NCBI RefSeq assembly: GCF_029360725.1
Contig: NZ_JARKMY010000001.1
Span: 806,001-870,000, forward strand
Direction: 5' to 3'
Source: Chryseolinea sp. H1M3-3
GTDB lineage: Bacteria > Bacteroidota > Bacteroidia > Cytophagales > Cyclobacteriaceae
Length of the DNA: 64,000 nucleotides
Shown: piece by piece, positions 55,163 to 64,000 of the stretch
Layout: each line of letters opens with the position of its first letter
Position numbering within the stretch: the stretch's first letter is position 1
Made by a program: the position numbers and the translations under genes
The notes under the pieces: generated by a model
Seen by the model: the letters and a program-made list of their open reading frames with translations, nothing else
What the model was told of the DNA's origin: nothing
The model's database searches: none

Positions 55163-55756
55163 ATGATTGCATTCCTAAAAGGAAAACTTGTTCATCGGGA
55201 GCCAACTTTTGTAATTGTGGACGTCCAGGGAATTGGATATCAGCTTCAGATTTCATTGCAAACTTTTTCCGAAATAAAAGAGCAGGAAAATGTCATGCTG
55301 CACACCCATCTCAACATCCGGGAAGATGCACATGTACTTTTCGGTTTTAGCAGTATTGCCGAAAAAAAACTTTTCCAGCAGTTGGTTTCAGTAAGCGGTG
55401 TCGGACCCAGTACAGCCATTATCATGCTGTCGTATATGAATAGCAATGAATTGAAGTCTGCCATTGTGCGTGAAGATGCTGTTTCCTTGCAAGCTATTAA
55501 AGGAATCGGAGGCAAAACCGCACAGCGCGTGATCATTGAATTAAAAGATAAACTAAAAAAGGAAAGCTGGGAGGAGACGCAACCGGCGATTTCTCTTGGC
55601 GTCCACAATACCATACGCAATGAAGCGTTATCTGCTTTGCTCACGCTGGGTTTGCCTAAGGCAGCAGCCGAGAAAAGTATTGATACCGTCCTGAAAAAAT
55701 CAGGAAATACTATTACCTTAGAAGATTTAGTTAAGCAGGCCCTCAAAAACGCATAG
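55163..55756 (+). CDS. ruvA: Holliday junction branch migration protein RuvA
   Basis: At 197 aa it has the usual length. The N-terminal OB-fold (about 1-63, IAFLKGKLVHREPTFVIVDVQGIGYQL in part) is followed by helix-hairpin-helix motifs (VSGVGPSTAIIMLS near 75 and IKGIGGKTAQRVIIELKDKL near 112) and domain III (about 150-197), which contacts RuvB. RuvA tetramers bind four-way junctions. ruvB and ruvC are not adjacent. sprA begins 6 nt downstream, a gene order known from Flavobacterium. A lone -7-like TAGATTTG lies at 55065-55072 without a -33 partner. Confidence 0.95.
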   Translation: MIAFLKGKLVHREPTFVIVDVQGIGYQLQISLQTFSEIKEQENVMLHTHLNIREDAHVLFGFSSIAEKKLFQQLVSVSGVGPSTAIIMLSYMNSNELKSAIVREDAVSLQAIKGIGGKTAQRVIIELKDKLKKESWEETQPAISLGVHNTIRNEALSALLTLGLPKAAAEKSIDTVLKKSGNTITLEDLVKQALKNA

Positions 55757-55762
55757 TACGTT

Positions 55763-58700
55763 TTGACATTTTTTACGTGCAAGAATAAAGCTCTCTCGCT
55801 CGGCCAGTTGTTTGTATTATGGCTCGGCAGTTTGTTGATACCATCAGCGGTGTATGGTCAACAGCCGGACTCTACGCGCCTAAATTCGCAGGATACAACT
55901 TCTCAACAATCGTATACACCAAGCCGTCGCCCAACATACAGAGTTACTGACCGGTATGGAGATCCCTTTTCCAATACCACCCCCGCGTCGCCACTGAATC
56001 TGAAAGATCCAAACCAAATGAAGCTGGATGTGGAGATTGATACAGCCCTTAACTATACCATATATGAAAAGATTGGTGACTTGAATTATCGACCAACGTC
56101 GAGCATGACTTTTGAAGAATTTAAACAATATCAGGATCGGCAGATTCTAAAAAGTTATTGGCAAAGTCGGGCTCGTGCTCAGGATGGAGAAAGTGCGGTA
56201 AGCGGACGTGGCTTCACCCCTAAAATATTTATCAGTCCAATCCTTGATCGAATTTTTGGCGGCAGTTATATAGAACTTGTTCCTCGAGGATTTGTAACGC
56301 TTGATTTTGGTGGCGAGTGGCAAAAGATCAGTAATCCGGCTATACCGATTCGTCAACAACGAAATGGTGGATTCGAATTTGACATGCAAATCAATATGAG
56401 CGTTGTCGGAAAGATTGGTGAAAAGCTTGCCGTAACCGCCAACTTCGATAATAATAATTCATTCGACTTTCAAAACAACATGAAAGTGGAGTACACCGGT
56501 TATAAGGAAGACATTCTTCAAAAGCTTGAAATCGGTAATGTAAGTCTGCCGCTAAACAATACGCTTATTCAGGGAGCGCAAAATCTTTTTGGCGTAAAAG
56601 CCAAAATGCAATTTGGTAAACTCGATGTTACAACGATCGCCACCACACAACGCGGCAAAACTGCTTCGATCAACTTAGGAGGAGCCGGCGGACAGGGAAG
56701 CGGGCAAGGCCGACCATTTGAAATTATCGCCTCCAACTACGATGAAAATCGTCACTTTTTTCTGGGACATTTCTTTCGTGACAATTATACCAAGTGGATT
56801 GGCAATCCTCCACAGATTATTTCGGGTGTGAATATCACACGGATTGAAGTGTACGTACTCAATCGAAATAATGACACCCAAACCTTGCGTAGCGTCGTGG
56901 GGTTGATGGACCTTGCGGAAGGATCGAGAGTGTATAACCCTAACGTGGGAGCGAGAAAAGGCGCCACCTATCCCAACGCAAATGATGCTAATAACTTGTT
57001 TGCCACGCTTCCCTCAGCACGCGATGCAGAAGGAATCAATACATTGGTAGAAGGACTTTATGGGCCCGGGTCGATGGCGAACGGAACGGACTTTGAAAAA
57101 ATAACCAGTGCCCGAAAATTATCACCTACTGAATTTACGTTCCATCCGCAATTAGGCTACATCACATTAACCCGTAAACTACAAAATGACGAGGCACTCG
57201 CAGTTGCTTACGAGTACACTTACAATGGACGCCCTTATAAGGTTGGAGAATTATCGGAAGACTATGCAAATCTTAAGGACAATGAAATCGTCTATTTGAA
57301 ATTGCTTCGGCCCCGTAAGGTTGCCATACGTGATGCCTCAAAGAAGATCCTGCCTACCTGGGATCTGATGATGAAAAACATTTACAATCTGAATGTAAAT
57401 CAGCTTTCACGTGAAGGTTTTCAATTGCGCATCATTTATCGTGATGATAGAACAGGGATTGACAACCCGCAACTTCAAGAAGGAGCAAATGTTAGAACGC
57501 GTCAGCTTATTGAAGTCTTGGGCCTTGACAAGCTTAACCCTGTAAACGACCCTCAAAAAGATGGTAATTTCGATTTCATTGAAGGTATTACCATCAATAC
57601 AACGACTGGGCTAATCATTTTTCCTTATCTCAAGCCTTTCAGCGACGGACTGAAACAAGCATTCAGAGGAGAATCGAATGAAAGCTTCCTCGTTCAAAAA
57701 TATTCATTCGATACACTTTACAATACCACGAAGGCGGATGCTGAGTTATTTGCAACTAAAAACAAATTTTATATCAAGGGGCTTTATAATGCAGGGTCTT
57801 CAAAAGAAATTCTTATTCCGGGATTCGGTGTGGCGCAGGGCTCTGTCAAGCTATTTGCAGGAGGCATGCCGCTTACAGAAGGAACCGATTTTGTTGTTGA
57901 TTACACCTTTGGTAAAGTTACTGTTCTCAATGAGTCTATCTTAAGTTCCGGAAAGCCTATTGAGGTAAAGTATGAGCAATCCGATCCATTTGCTTTCCAA
58001 ACCCGAAGTTTACTAGGAACACGCTTCGACTATCATTTAAATGACGATGTCAATCTGGGTGGTACATTTTTATATTACAACGAGCGACCGCTGGTAAGCC
58101 GTAATCAAATCGGAACGGAGCCTGCACGTAATATGCAGTACGGTCTCGACTTCAACATCAACAAGAAGAGTCGTATGCTCACGAAAATGGTGGACGCGAT
58201 CCCATTTTTGCAAACGAAGGAGCAATCAACAATTAACTTTACGGGAGAATTTGCGCAGCTCATACCTGGAACTTCAAACGTAGTGGGTGGCGATGGTACG
58301 GCTTACATAGATGACTTCGAAAATTCGGCGACACCTTATTCATTGATGAGTCCGGCAGGATGGAAACTGTCGTCAACTCCAAAAACGGAGGACAATCGTT
58401 TTGATCCAAACGCAGCACCGACCGATGACGTGCAAACAGGATATAAACGCGCGAAGCTCGCATGGTATCAAATCGACAACCAATTATACCGCGACGGCGG
58501 ACGATTTAAACCGGATAATATTGACGCAAATGATTTGATGAATCACTACGTGCGGGCTGTGGGCCCGAAAGAAATTTTTCCCTTCCGGCAAACGCCACAA
58601 GCTGTCTTCTTTGAACAAATTTTCGATATCGCTTATTACCCACGGGAAAGAGGCCCTTACAACTATAATCCCAATCTGGATAACAATGGTTTTTTAACAG

Positions 58701-61700
58701 ATCCGGAAAGCAACTGGGGCGGTATCACTAATGCCATTGAAACGGAAGTGGATTTTGACAAAGCAAATATTGAATACATAGAATTTTGGATGCTCGATCC
58801 GTTCATCCAATCTCAATACGGAACTATTGATGATGGTATAAACCTTCCGAAGTCAAATAATACTGGTGGAAAGCTTGTCTTTCAACTTGGTAATGTTTCC
58901 GAAGATATTATACGCGATGGAAAACATGCTTTTGAAAATGGCTTACCTCCAGACGGAACACTGGAAGGCGCGGCAACAAAAAATAATTGGGGATATGTAA
59001 CCTCACAATCTTATTTAATCGGCGCATTCGACAATTCAACAACCGCGAGGGCTAATCAAGATGTGGGCTTGGACGGATTATCTACAGAAAATGAAGTTGG
59101 TTTTTTTGCAGAAACACCGCAGAGCTTTTTAAACACAGTTAATCCAACAGCGCGCCCTATCGTAGAAACCGATCCTTCTGCCGATAATTTCAGACACTGG
59201 CTCAACGGCGAGTACGATGCTGCTCAGGCAGAAATTCTGGAACGTTATAAAAATATCAACGGGCATGATGGAAACTCTCCTATTATTTCGGGTAACGATG
59301 CCGTTGCTCAATCGGGCAGTACGATTCCCGATAATGAGGATTTGAACGCTGACAATACACTAACCGAGCAGGAAGAATACTACTCCTATGAAATGGATTT
59401 AAAACCGAATCTGTTAAAAATCGGAAGTAAATATATCGTTGATAAAATTACTACGAATGATGAGGGAAAAGTAAAAGAACAAGTAACGTGGTACCTCGTC
59501 AGAATACCTGTTCGTGAATTTGATAGCAAGTTCCCTGCGACGTTGGAAGGCTTCAAATCAATCAAGTATGTTAGAATGTTACTGACCGGATTCCGCGATC
59601 CAGTAGTTCTCCGTATGGCAAACTTCAGAATGGTTGGAAGCCGTTGGAGAAGGTATACTGATAATTTACGCGAGGGAGCCTTGATCAAAGACCCTGAAAC
59701 CGGTGCCGACAATTTCACCGTAAACGTGGTGAACCTGGAAGAAAATGCAGCTCCGTCAGAAGACAAATCTCCCTATGTAATTCCTCCAGGAGTTGTGCGG
59801 GATAGAGACACCGGATCGAGTGTGCCTAGACAACTTAACGAACAATCTATCCAGGTGTGTATCGATGATTTAGAAGATGGCGATGCCCGTGCCGTATATA
59901 AAAACATTTCAATGGACCTTTTCAATTATGGTCGGGTGAAAATGTATTTCCATGCCAATAGTGAATCGAACGACAATGAAATGACTGCATTTCTGAGAAT
60001 GGGTACTGACTTCGATCAAAACTATTACGAAATAGAAATCCCGTTAAAGATCACCCCACTGGGTACCACTGGGGAGCGCGACATCTGGCCGGAAGAAAAC
60101 GAAATTGATATTGCTTTAACCGAATTGTACGCGTTGAAAGCTGCGCGAGACCGCGAAGGATTTCCGTTGACAGAACTGTATCCACGGGAGGCACCTAAGC
60201 AAGTAGGCAGACATCTTATTCGCATTTTCGGACGACCAGATTTGAGCAGTGTTCAAGTTCTAATGATTGGTGTTCGCAATCCGAAAACACCTGACAAGCG
60301 AATGCACTCGGTTTGCCTTTGGGCCAATGAATTGCGCGTTACAGATTTCGACCGCACGGCAGGATGGGCTGTAAGTTCGACATTAAGTGCTAAGCTTGCA
60401 GATTTTGCTGTAGTTACCGGCGCATTCCGTCATACCACCTTTGGCTTCGGGGCGGTGAGTTCAAAAATATTTGAACGAACAAGAGATGAAACTACTGCCT
60501 ACGATGTTTCAGCAAGTGTTAACGTCGACAAACTATTACCTGGAAACACGGGGATAAAAATTCCGATGTTTGTGAGTTACGAAAATACGACCATCAATCC
60601 TAAATTCGATCCTGCCAATCCAGACTTGCGGATAGATGCAGCGTTGTCTTCATTCAATACGGAAGATGAACGACAGGATTATCTAACACTTATACGAGAC
60701 CAAACGACAAGAAAGAGTTTTAATCTAACGAATGTACGAAAGGTAAAGGTCAACCCCGAAGCAAGAACGCACATTTGGGACGTAGAGAATTTTTCATTCA
60801 GTTATGCCTATAGCGAGGCGTTGCGAACGAACTTTACCATCCAGGAACAACTCTTGAAGCAGTACAAAGGATCCGTGGCTTATGCATTTACACCCAAGGC
60901 AACCGGTATAGAGCCGTTCAAGGATTCCAAAGCATTTAGCTCACCGTGGCTGAAAGTGATCAAAGATTTCAATTTCAGTCTGATGCCAAGCAGCCTGGGC
61001 GTTCGTTTCGACCTTGACAGATCGTTTGGCAAAAACGTGTATCGAAACGATGATTTTATCTCCGACCCTAATTACCTGAAGTATTTTACTTTTAATCGTC
61101 AATATAACCTGCGTTGGAATTTTTCAAAGAACTTGTCATTGGATTATACATCAAGGGCTTATTCGATCATTGATGAGCCGGATGGTGAAGGTGATTCTGT
61201 TCGCTCAGAAATTATCAAGAACCTGAAAAAGTTTGGTCGTATGAAAAATTTCGACCAAAGTGTTACAGTAAATTATACCTTGCCCTTAGATAAGATACCT
61301 GTTACGGATTGGCTGGGCGCAGATTACCGTTACCAGGTTAGATATGAATGGCGGGCGGGGCCACTAGACAGACCCGATAGAGGTGACGTTGTTGTTGGAT
61401 TGCCCGATGAACTGGATTTTAGAAATATCATCCAAAACAGTCGCGAGCAAAATTATTCGGGCCGTATCGATATGGTGAAGCTTTACAACAAGGTTAAATT
61501 CCTGAAAGAGTTGAACACGCCGCCACGACCATCTACGCGTACTTCTACTAATCCGCGTGTACAACAACCACCTGACACAACTAAAAGTGCGGTTCCCGGC
61601 GTAGCAAAGGGATTGCTCCGCCTCCTCATGTCACTTCGCGGAATTAATGGAACATACCAACTTACGGAAGGTACCATGCTACCCGGCTTTAACCCCTCCC

Positions 61701-63022
61701 CGAAGTTTTTAGGTATGGACCAAAACTGGAGCTCTCCAGGCTGGGGATTTGTTCTCGGGAGCCAGGATCCCAACATTCGTTTTAAAGCTGCGCAAAACGG
61801 ATGGCTTACCCAAAACAAGAGCATGACCACGCCATTCACGCAAAACAAAGGGCAAACCATCAACATTCGTGGAACGATAGAACCTTCGCCCGATTTGAAA
61901 GTATTGATTGATGTTAAGAAAGAGACAATGAATTCTTACCAGGAGATATACCGCTTTTCTGATCGATTTGATGAGACTGGCGCTGAAGTTCCCAACTGGG
62001 ATGAAACCACCGGCTTTGCGAATTTAAGTCCAAGCCGGTCGGGAAGCTACCGAATATCTTTTCTTACTATTAAAACTGCTTTCAATTCATCCAACAGTAA
62101 TACAGAATCTGATGTCTTCAAAACCTTTGAAGAGAATCTCCAAATTTTCCGGGATCGCTTAAGGCTTCGCAATCCCCAAGGCATTGAATATGATTCAGCT
62201 TCGCAGGATGTTGTTATTCCAGCATTTATTGCTGCGTATTCAGGAAAAAATCCTGCTACCACAGCACTCACACCTTTTCCAAAAACGCCTCTCCCTAATT
62301 GGCGTGTAGACTATACGGGATTAACGAGAATCCCTTTCTTTAAAAATATTTTCCAATCCATTACAGTCTCGCACAGTTATCAATCGTCTTATGCTGTTAC
62401 CAACTATTCAAGCTCATTAGACCCTGCGTTTGCCAATCCTTACCAGCTTTCTATTGACCGGCCGGTCACTGAATATAACAGCTCATATTGGGGAGTACAG
62501 GGTGCGAACAATACCGTATTACCAACTTATGTTATCAGCCAGGTTTTAATTTCCGAGCAATTTGCTCCTTTGATCGGGATTAACATGCGAACAAAGAGCA
62601 GGCTTACTGCCAATTTCCAATATAAAACCAAGCGTGATCTCTCCTTAAATGTTTCCAATGCTCAAATCACTGAAATGAATAGCAAGGATGTTTCCATGGA
62701 ACTTGGTTTTACCAAGAACAACATGAAACTTCCTTTTAAGTCTCAGGGCCGACTTATTGTTCTGAAAAATGATGTCACGTTCAGAATGAATGTTACCGTT
62801 TCGGATACGCGGACGATTCAACGCAAAATTGCTGAACTCAGCACCATCACCAATGGAAATATCAATTTCCAATTGCGGCCCAATATCAGCTATGTTGTTA
62901 ATCAGAAGCTTAATATTCAGCTGTATTTCGAACGCACAATCAATGAACCTCAAGTATCAAACTCCTATCGAAGAGCAACTACTCGTTTTGGTGCCCAGGT
63001 TAGGTTTAGCCTCGCACAATAG
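55763..63022 (+). CDS. sprA: Type IX secretion outer-membrane translocon protein SprA
   Basis: The 2419-aa product matches SprA in size and sequence layout. A signal peptide (about 1-33, ending PSAVYGQ) is followed by the conserved SMTFEEFKQYQDRQ, FTPKIFISP, FGGSYIELVPRGFVTLDFGGEW (partial), and AVTANFDNNNSFDFQNNMKVEYTG (partial) segments. Alternating beta strands make up the giant 36-strand barrel through which cargo leaves. The start is TTG 55763. No ATG occurs in frame until about residue 57, which would lose the signal peptide. The order ruvA-sprA-gcvH is conserved in the phylum. It also underlies gliding motility, though this window has no other gld/spr genes. Confidence 0.97.
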   Translation: MTFFTCKNKALSLGQLFVLWLGSLLIPSAVYGQQPDSTRLNSQDTTSQQSYTPSRRPTYRVTDRYGDPFSNTTPASPLNLKDPNQMKLDVEIDTALNYTIYEKIGDLNYRPTSSMTFEEFKQYQDRQILKSYWQSRARAQDGESAVSGRGFTPKIFISPILDRIFGGSYIELVPRGFVTLDFGGEWQKISNPAIPIRQQRNGGFEFDMQINMSVVGKIGEKLAVTANFDNNNSFDFQNNMKVEYTGYKEDILQKLEIGNVSLPLNNTLIQGAQNLFGVKAKMQFGKLDVTTIATTQRGKTASINLGGAGGQGSGQGRPFEIIASNYDENRHFFLGHFFRDNYTKWIGNPPQIISGVNITRIEVYVLNRNNDTQTLRSVVGLMDLAEGSRVYNPNVGARKGATYPNANDANNLFATLPSARDAEGINTLVEGLYGPGSMANGTDFEKITSARKLSPTEFTFHPQLGYITLTRKLQNDEALAVAYEYTYNGRPYKVGELSEDYANLKDNEIVYLKLLRPRKVAIRDASKKILPTWDLMMKNIYNLNVNQLSREGFQLRIIYRDDRTGIDNPQLQEGANVRTRQLIEVLGLDKLNPVNDPQKDGNFDFIEGITINTTTGLIIFPYLKPFSDGLKQAFRGESNESFLVQKYSFDTLYNTTKADAELFATKNKFYIKGLYNAGSSKEILIPGFGVAQGSVKLFAGGMPLTEGTDFVVDYTFGKVTVLNESILSSGKPIEVKYEQSDPFAFQTRSLLGTRFDYHLNDDVNLGGTFLYYNERPLVSRNQIGTEPARNMQYGLDFNINKKSRMLTKMVDAIPFLQTKEQSTINFTGEFAQLIPGTSNVVGGDGTAYIDDFENSATPYSLMSPAGWKLSSTPKTEDNRFDPNAAPTDDVQTGYKRAKLAWYQIDNQLYRDGGRFKPDNIDANDLMNHYVRAVGPKEIFPFRQTPQAVFFEQIFDIAYYPRERGPYNYNPNLDNNGFLTDPESNWGGITNAIETEVDFDKANIEYIEFWMLDPFIQSQYGTIDDGINLPKSNNTGGKLVFQLGNVSEDIIRDGKHAFENGLPPDGTLEGAATKNNWGYVTSQSYLIGAFDNSTTARANQDVGLDGLSTENEVGFFAETPQSFLNTVNPTARPIVETDPSADNFRHWLNGEYDAAQAEILERYKNINGHDGNSPIISGNDAVAQSGSTIPDNEDLNADNTLTEQEEYYSYEMDLKPNLLKIGSKYIVDKITTNDEGKVKEQVTWYLVRIPVREFDSKFPATLEGFKSIKYVRMLLTGFRDPVVLRMANFRMVGSRWRRYTDNLREGALIKDPETGADNFTVNVVNLEENAAPSEDKSPYVIPPGVVRDRDTGSSVPRQLNEQSIQVCIDDLEDGDARAVYKNISMDLFNYGRVKMYFHANSESNDNEMTAFLRMGTDFDQNYYEIEIPLKITPLGTTGERDIWPEENEIDIALTELYALKAARDREGFPLTELYPREAPKQVGRHLIRIFGRPDLSSVQVLMIGVRNPKTPDKRMHSVCLWANELRVTDFDRTAGWAVSSTLSAKLADFAVVTGAFRHTTFGFGAVSSKIFERTRDETTAYDVSASVNVDKLLPGNTGIKIPMFVSYENTTINPKFDPANPDLRIDAALSSFNTEDERQDYLTLIRDQTTRKSFNLTNVRKVKVNPEARTHIWDVENFSFSYAYSEALRTNFTIQEQLLKQYKGSVAYAFTPKATGIEPFKDSKAFSSPWLKVIKDFNFSLMPSSLGVRFDLDRSFGKNVYRNDDFISDPNYLKYFTFNRQYNLRWNFSKNLSLDYTSRAYSIIDEPDGEGDSVRSEIIKNLKKFGRMKNFDQSVTVNYTLPLDKIPVTDWLGADYRYQVRYEWRAGPLDRPDRGDVVVGLPDELDFRNIIQNSREQNYSGRIDMVKLYNKVKFLKELNTPPRPSTRTSTNPRVQQPPDTTKSAVPGVAKGLLRLLMSLRGINGTYQLTEGTMLPGFNPSPKFLGMDQNWSSPGWGFVLGSQDPNIRFKAAQNGWLTQNKSMTTPFTQNKGQTINIRGTIEPSPDLKVLIDVKKETMNSYQEIYRFSDRFDETGAEVPNWDETTGFANLSPSRSGSYRISFLTIKTAFNSSNSNTESDVFKTFEENLQIFRDRLRLRNPQGIEYDSASQDVVIPAFIAAYSGKNPATTALTPFPKTPLPNWRVDYTGLTRIPFFKNIFQSITVSHSYQSSYAVTNYSSSLDPAFANPYQLSIDRPVTEYNSSYWGVQGANNTVLPTYVISQVLISEQFAPLIGINMRTKSRLTANFQYKTKRDLSLNVSNAQITEMNSKDVSMELGFTKNNMKLPFKSQGRLIVLKNDVTFRMNVTVSDTRTIQRKIAELSTITNGNINFQLRPNISYVVNQKLNIQLYFERTINEPQVSNSYRRATTRFGAQVRFSLAQ

Positions 63023-63103
63023 ATTTTCCAATCTTCTGATTTTCCGTTATTTTTACGCGCGCATTTCAACACTGCGACGCCACCACTTCAACACATAACA
63101 AAC

Positions 63104-63478
63104 ATGAATATTCCCGACTCACTCCAGTACACCAAAGATCACGAATGGATTAAGATTAATGGAAGTACAGCTTTAATAGGTATAACCGATTTTGCACAAA
63201 GCGAATTGGGTGATATTGTTTACCTGGACATTAATACGGTAGGGGAAGAAGTCAAAGAACACGCGGTTTTTGGAACGGTAGAGGCGGTAAAAACGGTTTC
63301 GGATTTATTCATGCCCATTACTGGTAAAGTGTTGGAGGTCAATCCACTTTTGGAAAGCAATCCCGAAAAAGTAAACTCCGATCCCTATGGCGACGGCTGG
63401 ATGATTAAAGCTGAAATAAAAGGTACTGGCAGCGGCTTACTATCGGCGAAGGAATACAAAGAACTTATTGGCAAATAA
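63104..63478 (+). CDS. gcvH: Glycine cleavage system H protein
   Basis: This 124-aa protein carries the lipoyl group that shuttles aminomethyl intermediates between the P, T and L proteins. It has YTKDHEWIKINGSTALIGIT, AQSELGDIVYLD, the lipoylation motif GTVEAVKTVSD (Lys63), and NSDPYGDGWMIK. lipA, the lipoate synthase that makes its cofactor, follows. Glycine from the threonine route at 35-38 kb is a plausible substrate source. No consensus promoter is evident in the 81 nt after sprA. Confidence 0.97.
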   Translation: MNIPDSLQYTKDHEWIKINGSTALIGITDFAQSELGDIVYLDINTVGEEVKEHAVFGTVEAVKTVSDLFMPITGKVLEVNPLLESNPEKVNSDPYGDGWMIKAEIKGTGSGLLSAKEYKELIGK

Positions 63479-63583
63479 GAAAGTTATTAGATTGTAGAAA
63501 TTAGCTTATCGGCTATGTGAGGCTTTCGTGCTCTTCGAAAGGCGCATTATGAATTGACTAACGGGATAACTGATAACGACTCG

Positions 63584-64000
63584 ATGATAGAACTTCCAAC
63601 AATAACACCGGACAACACTCGAAAAAGAAAGCCAGACTGGCTAAGGGTAAAGCTGCCGGTTGGACCAGATTATGCGCGTGTGAGGAAGCTTGTCGATAAT
63701 TATAAACTTCATACGATCTGTGAGAGTGGAAATTGCCCGAACATGGGTGAATGCTGGGGCGCAGGAACAGCAACGTTCATGATCCTCGGTAATGTGTGCA
63801 CGAGAAGCTGTACATTTTGCGCTGTGGCTACGGGGAAACCAACCGAATATGATGTAGAGGAACCTAAACGGGTGGCAGAGGCAATCAAATTAATGCGCGT
63901 AAAACATGCTGTTATTACCAGCGTAAACCGTGATGAATTAAAGGATCGTGGGGCCGAAGTTTGGTATCAAACCGTGATGGAAACAAAAAAAGTTAGCCCA
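63584..64000 (+). CDS. lipA: Lipoyl synthase, 3' end cut off by window edge
   Basis: The first 139 codons are present. LipA is a radical-SAM enzyme that inserts two sulfurs into octanoyl-protein to form lipoate. The N-terminal [15 protein letters not shown] is followed by the auxiliary-cluster motif [12 protein letters not shown] and the radical-SAM motif CTRSCTFC, then AVATGKP and the SVNRDEL segment. These settle the call. It starts 105 nt after gcvH. Lipoylated targets in this window are GcvH and, indirectly, the pyruvate dehydrogenase complex. Confidence 0.96.
   Translation, partial: MIELPTITPDNTRKRKPDWLRVKLPVGPDYARVRKLVDNYKLHTICESGNCPNMGECWGAGTATFMILGNVCTRSCTFCAVATGKPTEYDVEEPKRVAEAIKLMRVKHAVITSVNRDELKDRGAEVWYQTVMETKKVSP

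Noticed and set aside
61483-61866. 127-codon frame opposite sprA
   Set aside because: Antisense to a conserved coding region. The product has no recognisable fold.

Overview
The window looks like a chromosomal segment of a Bacteroidota member, most likely order Cytophagales. The evidence is a complete sprA gene (type IX secretion translocon), a protein with a type IX C-terminal sorting domain, families largely restricted to the phylum (DUF4292, DUF4837, DUF1599, BT_3928-type DoxX protein), few Shine-Dalgarno sites, and promoters of the Bacteroidota form TTG-N17..23-TAnnTTTG. Most of it is housekeeping DNA. I see no insertion sequence, prophage, CRISPR array or integron.

Layout. 1-3.3 kb (minus strand): a translation cluster tRNA-Tyr, tRNA-Gly, tRNA-Thr, tuf, tRNA-Trp, secE, nusG, rplK (cut by the window edge). 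3.4-10.5 kb: DUF721 gene and recF, divergent from pdhA; a membrane-anchored TPR gene; ribH; icd; an exported CAP protein; a small hypothetical; sucD. 10.6-13.9 kb (minus): two tandem exported paralogues with a FecR-like N-terminus behind a CHASE2 membrane protein. 13.9-18.7 kb: a vitamin B12 locus made of meaB, a TonB-dependent receptor under a cobalamin riboswitch with a good promoter, and a divergent B12-type binding lipoprotein. 19.1-24.3 kb: a WG-repeat protein, then proS-nfeD-floA on minus. 24.5-27.2 kb: an aromatic/Asn/Ser-rich exported protein and an OmpP1/FadL-like porin. 27.2-31.2 kb: aroK, a DoxX/thioredoxin-like protein, DUF1599, then divergent folP-cdaA. 31.4-35.2 kb: an exported WD40-caspase protein and a small membrane protein. 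35.3-37.8 kb: divergent kbl and an SDR-type threonine dehydrogenase, a complete threonine-to-glycine route. 37.8-42.8 kb: type IX cargo, enoyl-CoA hydratase, flippase, sugar nucleotidyltransferase. 42.8-51.0 kb: TPR, DUF4292 lipoprotein, EnvC-like protein, then tatA-gatA-lytic transglycosylase-DUF4837. 51.0-64.0 kb: orphan histidine kinase, malic enzyme-PTA fusion, ruvA, sprA, gcvH and the 5' part of lipA.

Functional links. pdhA, icd, sucD, the malic enzyme, gcvH, lipA and the threonine genes belong to central carbon and one-carbon metabolism. nfeD-floA, the EnvC-like protein, the lytic transglycosylase, flippase, tatA and sprA build or export through the envelope. cdaA makes c-di-AMP. The least explained parts are the CHASE2/FecR-like trio, the exported WD40-caspase protein, an inverted repeat abutting the cdaA promoter, and a duplicated tRNA-Thr fragment in the tRNA cluster. 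I did not find a convincing wholly new multi-gene system. All family assignments come from reading the sequence by eye, without database searches.
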